DNA of 8,130 nucleotides from Candidatus Bathyarchaeota archaeon (GTDB lineage: Archaea > Thermoproteota > Bathyarchaeia > TCS64), in NCBI GenBank assembly GCA_016934355.1, contig JAFGTA010000108.1, positions 1 to 8,130 on the forward strand, read 5' to 3'. How positions within the stretch are numbered: the first letter of the stretch is position 1; each line of letters opens with the position of its first letter. Made by a program: the position numbers and the translations under genes. The notes below the pieces were generated by a model that ran no database searches, had not been told where the DNA came from, and worked only from the letters and a program-made list of their open reading frames with translations. This document shows, piece after piece, positions 5,567 to 8,130 of the stretch.

Positions 5567-7060
5567 ATGCGAATAGCTGTAGCATCATTCAGTCACGAGA
5601 CGTGTACCTTCTGCCCCAAGCCCACGACGGTCGGAGACTTCGAGGCGGGGGGAGTTCTTTACGGCGACGCCGTGTTGGAGTCCGCCAGGGGGATACCTAA
5701 CTACATCAACGGCTTCATCAAGGCGGCTGAGGAGCGCGAAGGCGTCGAGCTTGTGGGGATACTGGCTGCGTCGCGGAGCCGGGGCGGCTCAAGCGGGAGC
5801 TGGCTGACCAAGGAGTGCTTCGACAAGTACTCCAACGGGATAGCGGACGGCCTGAGGAAGGCGGGTAAGGTGGACGGCGTGCTGCTCGCCCTCCACGGCG
5901 CGATGGCTGCGGCGGGCTACCCTAAGCCGGAGGCCGAGGTGGTGCGCAGGGCGCGGGCCGCCGTGGGGGACGCCCCCATCATGGTGACCCTAGACCTCCA
6001 CGCCAACGAGGACCACGAGCTGACAGACGCCGCGGACGCCGTTTTCATCCTCAAGACGTACCCCCACGTGGACTCGGAGGAGATAGGGTACGAGGCCGGG
6101 AGCTGCATGATAGACACCGTGAAGGGCGGCTTCAAGCCCGTGATGGCGATAAGGAAGCCCGGCGTCTTCACGCCCAGCGTCTATCAGGGCACGGGCGAGT
6201 CCCCCGCCAAGGAGATCATGGAGAGAGCCAAGGGCTGGGAGAGGAAGGAGGCCAAGTGCCGCTCAGTTAGCGTCGCCTTCGGGTTCGCCTACGCCGACGT
6301 ACCGGACGTGGGAGCCACCGTAATCGCCGTCACAGACGACGACAAAGCCCTCGCCGAGAAGATAGCGGAGGACGTGTCCGGCTACATCTGGAGCCTGAGG
6401 GAGCCCTTCGCGGGGAAGAAGCTCCCCAAGACCAGGGAGGGCGTCGCGGAGGCCATCAAGCTGGCGAAGGCGGGGAAGACTCCCGTCATCATAGCCGACC
6501 ACAGCGACAGGATGGGCGACAGCACCCACATACTAAAGGAACTCATCGAGCAGGGAGCCACAGGCTTCTGCGTAGCCACCATCAGCGACGAGGCAACCAT
6601 AGGGCGGATCAAGTCCAAGGCGAAGACCGGTGAAAGCGTCACTGTGGAAGTGGGCGGGCACGCCGACAGCTACTCCGGGAAGCCAGTGAAGATCACGGGC
6701 AAGGTGGAGTACCTTGGGGAGTGCAGCTTCAAGCTCACAGGCCCCATGAGTAGGGGCGCGCAGAGGAGCCTCGGCACAACGGCGGTCATCGGCTTCGGCG
6801 ATAACAACCACGTAGTACTGACGCCGACGCTGCATCAGGTGCTGGACGACGCGCTGTTCCCAGCGGTGGGCCTCGACTTAAAGAAGCTTGACATCGTCGC
6901 CATCAAGAGCAGGGTGCACTTCAGGGCGTTTTACAACGACGCGGCTGGTAGCATCGTTGTCGTTGACGCCCCCGGGCTTGGGCCGGCGGACCTCACGCAG
7001 CACAGCTACAAGAACATACCCAAGGGTCTCTACCCCGTCGACGCTAAATGGAGAAAATAA
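5567..7060 (+). CDS. M81 family (MlrC-like) metallopeptidase / metal hydrolase
   Basis: A 497-residue protein of the MlrC/DUF1485 family, normal length about 500. The founding member opens linearised microcystin, but most homologues have unknown substrates, so none is proposed. The N-terminal domain (about 1-290) starts MRIAVASFSHETCTF, the family's usual opening, and has the expected metal-site candidates LHGAM (H110), DLHAN (D143, H145) and YPHVD (H167). The MlrC_C domain (about 300-480) contains IADHSDRMGDST (378-389), where many homologues have a longer Gly-rich loop, and RVHFRAFY near the end. The ATG at 5567 is chosen because it sits at the conserved N-terminus. Alternatives are GTG 5558 and ATG 5525; the last overlaps the previous stop as ATGA and would add 14 unconserved residues. 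No signal peptide is seen. A T-rich tract follows the stop, and the next gene is convergent. Confidence 0.92.
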   Translation: MRIAVASFSHETCTFCPKPTTVGDFEAGGVLYGDAVLESARGIPNYINGFIKAAEEREGVELVGILAASRSRGGSSGSWLTKECFDKYSNGIADGLRKAGKVDGVLLALHGAMAAAGYPKPEAEVVRRARAAVGDAPIMVTLDLHANEDHELTDAADAVFILKTYPHVDSEEIGYEAGSCMIDTVKGGFKPVMAIRKPGVFTPSVYQGTGESPAKEIMERAKGWERKEAKCRSVSVAFGFAYADVPDVGATVIAVTDDDKALAEKIAEDVSGYIWSLREPFAGKKLPKTREGVAEAIKLAKAGKTPVIIADHSDRMGDSTHILKELIEQGATGFCVATISDEATIGRIKSKAKTGESVTVEVGGHADSYSGKPVKITGKVEYLGECSFKLTGPMSRGAQRSLGTTAVIGFGDNNHVVLTPTLHQVLDDALFPAVGLDLKKLDIVAIKSRVHFRAFYNDAAGSIVVVDAPGLGPADLTQHSYKNIPKGLYPVDAKWRK

Positions 7061-7074
7061 TCTCTTTCTTTTTT
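7061..7074 (+). terminator. T-rich terminator after the M81 gene
   Basis: Immediately after the TAA comes a pyrimidine-only tract ending in six T residues (7069-7074). This is the usual form of an archaeal terminator and lies between two convergent genes. No stem-loop is needed or seen. Confidence 0.6.
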
Positions 7075-7093
7075 AAGATAAAAATCGGTGTGT

Positions 7094-7456
7094 TTAGAGG
7101 GTGGGCATGTAGCCTGTTGCCCCGAGTGTCACGCCGAACAGTATCCCGATGACGACGAACACGACCACCATGATGACTACGGCGAGCACAGAGATTATCA
7201 CGGCGTTGCCCCAGCCTGTCTCGTAGTACGTCTTCACGAGGTACAGGTAGGCGATGAGCTGAGCGAGTAGCCCTATGCTGCCGCCCACGAGGGCGCCGAT
7301 GACGCTGTTCACAACGGACCCTAGGGCCCCAATCCACACCGCGTCCATGAACCGGGCCTTGTCCCCGCCGACTATCCATTTACCGGCGAGCCAGAGGAAC
7401 GGCGCGGTTATGATGCTTCCGACGACTATCCCGATTAACAGTGAGATGATGTCCAA
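7094..7456 (-). CDS. Small multi-pass membrane protein, family not recognised
   Basis: A 120-residue, very hydrophobic protein with about four predicted membrane segments: near residues 4-28, 38-58, 60-75 and 83-108, the last rich in Val/Ile. The polar link GGDKARFMDA (30-39) and the TYYETGWGN loop (77-85) separate them. Gly residues are frequent within helices, suggesting tight packing. No catalytic, Cys-rich or transport motif is recognised, and no function is assigned. The start is TTG (7456); no in-frame ATG lies upstream, and the ATG-coded Met at residue 37 would delete the first helix. A TATA-like ATTTAAAT lies about 38 bases upstream. It is convergent with the M81 gene and divergent from the ThDP gene. 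Third codon positions are GC-rich, supporting real coding. Confidence 0.78.
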   Translation of the reverse strand: MDIISLLIGIVVGSIITAPFLWLAGKWIVGGDKARFMDAVWIGALGSVVNSVIGALVGGSIGLLAQLIAYLYLVKTYYETGWGNAVIISVLAVVIMVVVFVVIGILFGVTLGATGYMPTL

Positions 7457-7489
7457 GTCAACACCACTATGGTATTCGGAAGAGAGAGA

Positions 7490-7497
7490 TTTAAATT
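7490..7497 (-). promoter_or_regulatory. TATA-like box ATTTAAAT in the divergent gap
   Basis: A self-complementary AT-rich octamer about 38 bases before the TTG start of the membrane protein gene, giving a leader of about 12 bases on the minus strand. Being palindromic it could also serve the + strand, but it lies some 75 bases before the ThDP gene start. Confidence 0.4.
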
Positions 7498-7572
7498 AGA
7501 TTGAGGGGCTGCCGCGCTCCGCCGTCGGTGCTTTTTTCTTCCCATAAGCGGAGAAACATGTGAGGCTTCTAC

Positions 7573-8082
7573 ATGAAAGTCAAGGCAGCGAACGGTTTAG
7601 TACGAATACTAAAGAAGGAGGGCGTCGAGTGGGTGGGAACCTTCCCCACCCACGTCTTCGGGAACGCCTGCGGTGAGGAGGGAGTCAAGAACTTCATGGC
7701 GAGGGACGAGCGGTACGCCGTCGCAGTGGCCGACGGGTTCAGCCGCGTCAGCAACGGCAAAGCCTTCGGCGTCTGCAGCGTCATGGGCGGAGGAAACGCC
7801 GCAGGCACACAGATGGCCTACGGGGCACTCGCCCAAGCCTACGAGGACTCCGTGCCCCTCCTCTGTCTCACCGACGGAGTGTCCCCCTCGGTGTACGGCC
7901 GTGAGAGGTTCAATATCGAGATGGCATTCCAGGGCGTCACCAAGTGGTGCGGCTACATCAACCATGCCGAGAGGGTGCCCGAGTTCCTGAACACTTTTTT
8001 CTATTTTTCTGCCTTTTCTTCCGTAGTTCTTTTTTCTCTTTATCACTCATTGAGTCAAATCTGGTCCTGGATTGTGATGTAG
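7573..8082 (+). pseudogene. Thiamine-diphosphate enzyme, N-terminal fragment; rest of gene missing
   Basis: The first 140 residues (to 7992) match the N-terminal pyrimidine-binding (PYR) domain of ThDP enzymes of the acetolactate synthase/benzoylformate decarboxylase type. Visible are the opening helix and strand (GLVRILKKEGVEWVGTFP), the cofactor-activating Glu in ARDER (E46; ARHE in most relatives), ADGFSR, the MGGGNAAG loop (71-78) and the VPLLCLTDG strand (94-102). Full enzymes have about 500-600 residues, including a central domain and a C-terminal PP domain with a GDG...N motif; both are absent. After VPEFLN the frame enters T-rich DNA and adds 29 Phe/Ser/Leu-rich residues with no family resemblance before TAG at 8080-8082. 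The fragment could not form a full ThDP site alone. It may be a deletion or insertion remnant or an assembly join; a separately encoded PYR-domain subunit is less likely because the domain's end is also lost. The ATG at 7573 fits the conserved start. Confidence 0.8.
7995..8035 (+). terminator. Cluster of T-runs at the break in the ThDP gene
   Basis: T-runs of 6, 5, 4 and 6 bases occur at 7995-8000, 8004-8008, 8014-8017 and 8030-8035 in a mostly pyrimidine stretch. Such clusters terminate archaeal transcription efficiently. Here they fall inside the open frame where homology to ThDP enzymes stops, so they are probably the downstream flank of another locus now joined to the fragment. Confidence 0.45.
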
Positions 8083-8098
8083 GTTTTGGCTCAGTTTG

Positions 8099-8118
8099 GT
8101 TTATAATAAATTCAGGAG
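8099..8118 (+). promoter_or_regulatory. TATA-like box and Shine-Dalgarno site before an edge gene
   Basis: TTTATAATAAA (8099-8109) is a strong TATA match and AGGAG (8114-8118) precedes an ATG at 8122 by three bases. The two are too close together for the usual TATA-to-start distance plus a leader, so probably only one of them is functional. Confidence 0.35.
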
Positions 8119-8121
8119 AAC

Positions 8122-8130
8122 ATGACAGCA
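8122..8130 (+). CDS. Possible start of a gene running off the right edge
   Basis: ATGACAGCA (Met-Thr-Ala) after an AGGAG site, with a low-GC approach region. Only three codons are visible, so coding status and product cannot be judged. Confidence 0.25.

Noticed and set aside
7500..7550. Terminator-like GC-rich tract followed by TTTTTT (7531-7536) in the divergent gap
   Set aside because: No stable stem could be drawn, and no + strand gene ends just upstream that would need a terminator here.
8045..8055. Palindrome ACTCATTGAGT as a possible insertion-element end
   Set aside because: Arms of only five bases around one central base are expected by chance, and no matching partner repeat is seen in the window.
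7993..8082. C-terminal membrane anchor on the ThDP fragment (Phe/Leu/Ser-rich tail)
   Set aside because: The hydrophobic residues follow simply from translating T-rich DNA. The base composition changes at the same point, and ThDP enzymes of this type do not end after the PYR domain in a membrane helix.

Overview
The window looks archaeal. It carries a methionyl-tRNA synthetase with the four-Cys-pair zinc region typical of archaeal and eukaryotic enzymes, a MiaB-like methylthiotransferase of the archaeal/eukaryotic t6A type, a stand-alone Lrp/AsnC ligand-binding domain protein, TATA-like boxes (TTTATTAAT, CTTAAATA, ATTTAAAT) ahead of several genes, T-rich tracts after genes, few Shine-Dalgarno sites and several TTG starts. 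Coding DNA is GC-rich, with G/C in third codon positions; non-coding DNA is clearly AT-richer. A Bathyarchaeia-like or other Thermoproteota genome is a plausible guess, but the lineage cannot be fixed from this window.

Layout. Positions 1-588 (+) hold the C-terminal part of an adenosine deaminase family enzyme, running in from the left edge. A small RAM-domain (Lrp/AsnC ligand-binding) protein faces it at 633-863 (-). A divergent promoter region separates that gene from metG (1054-2706, +), which is followed after 15 bases by a PHP-domain metal hydrolase (2722-3363, +), probably co-transcribed. An unrecognised 140-residue protein (3374-3796, -) converges on the PHP gene with only 10 bases between. 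A 457-base gene-free region (3797-4253) follows. It holds two AT-rich palindromes, small hairpins, TATA candidates and a strongly A/C-biased stretch.

Next comes a two-gene + strand unit: a radical-SAM tRNA methylthiotransferase (4254-5528) and an M81/MlrC-type metallopeptidase-like protein (5567-7060). A perfect 10-bp hairpin sits between them, a few bases before the second start. A small multi-pass membrane protein (7094-7456, -) converges on the M81 gene. Divergent from it is a thiamine-diphosphate enzyme gene (from 7573) that keeps only about 140 N-terminal residues. It then runs abruptly into T-rich, low-GC DNA at about position 7993, and a possible new gene begins at the right edge (8122).

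Function. Most genes are housekeeping: translation (metG, tRNA ms2t6A modification), nucleoside salvage and metal-dependent hydrolases. I see no convincing CRISPR array, transposase, toxin-antitoxin pair or defence cassette. The points most worth a second look are the broken ThDP gene with its sharp composition switch, the hairpin ahead of the M81 gene, the palindrome-rich gene-free region with its unrecognised neighbouring gene, and the altered HIGH/KMSKS motifs of the methionyl-tRNA synthetase.
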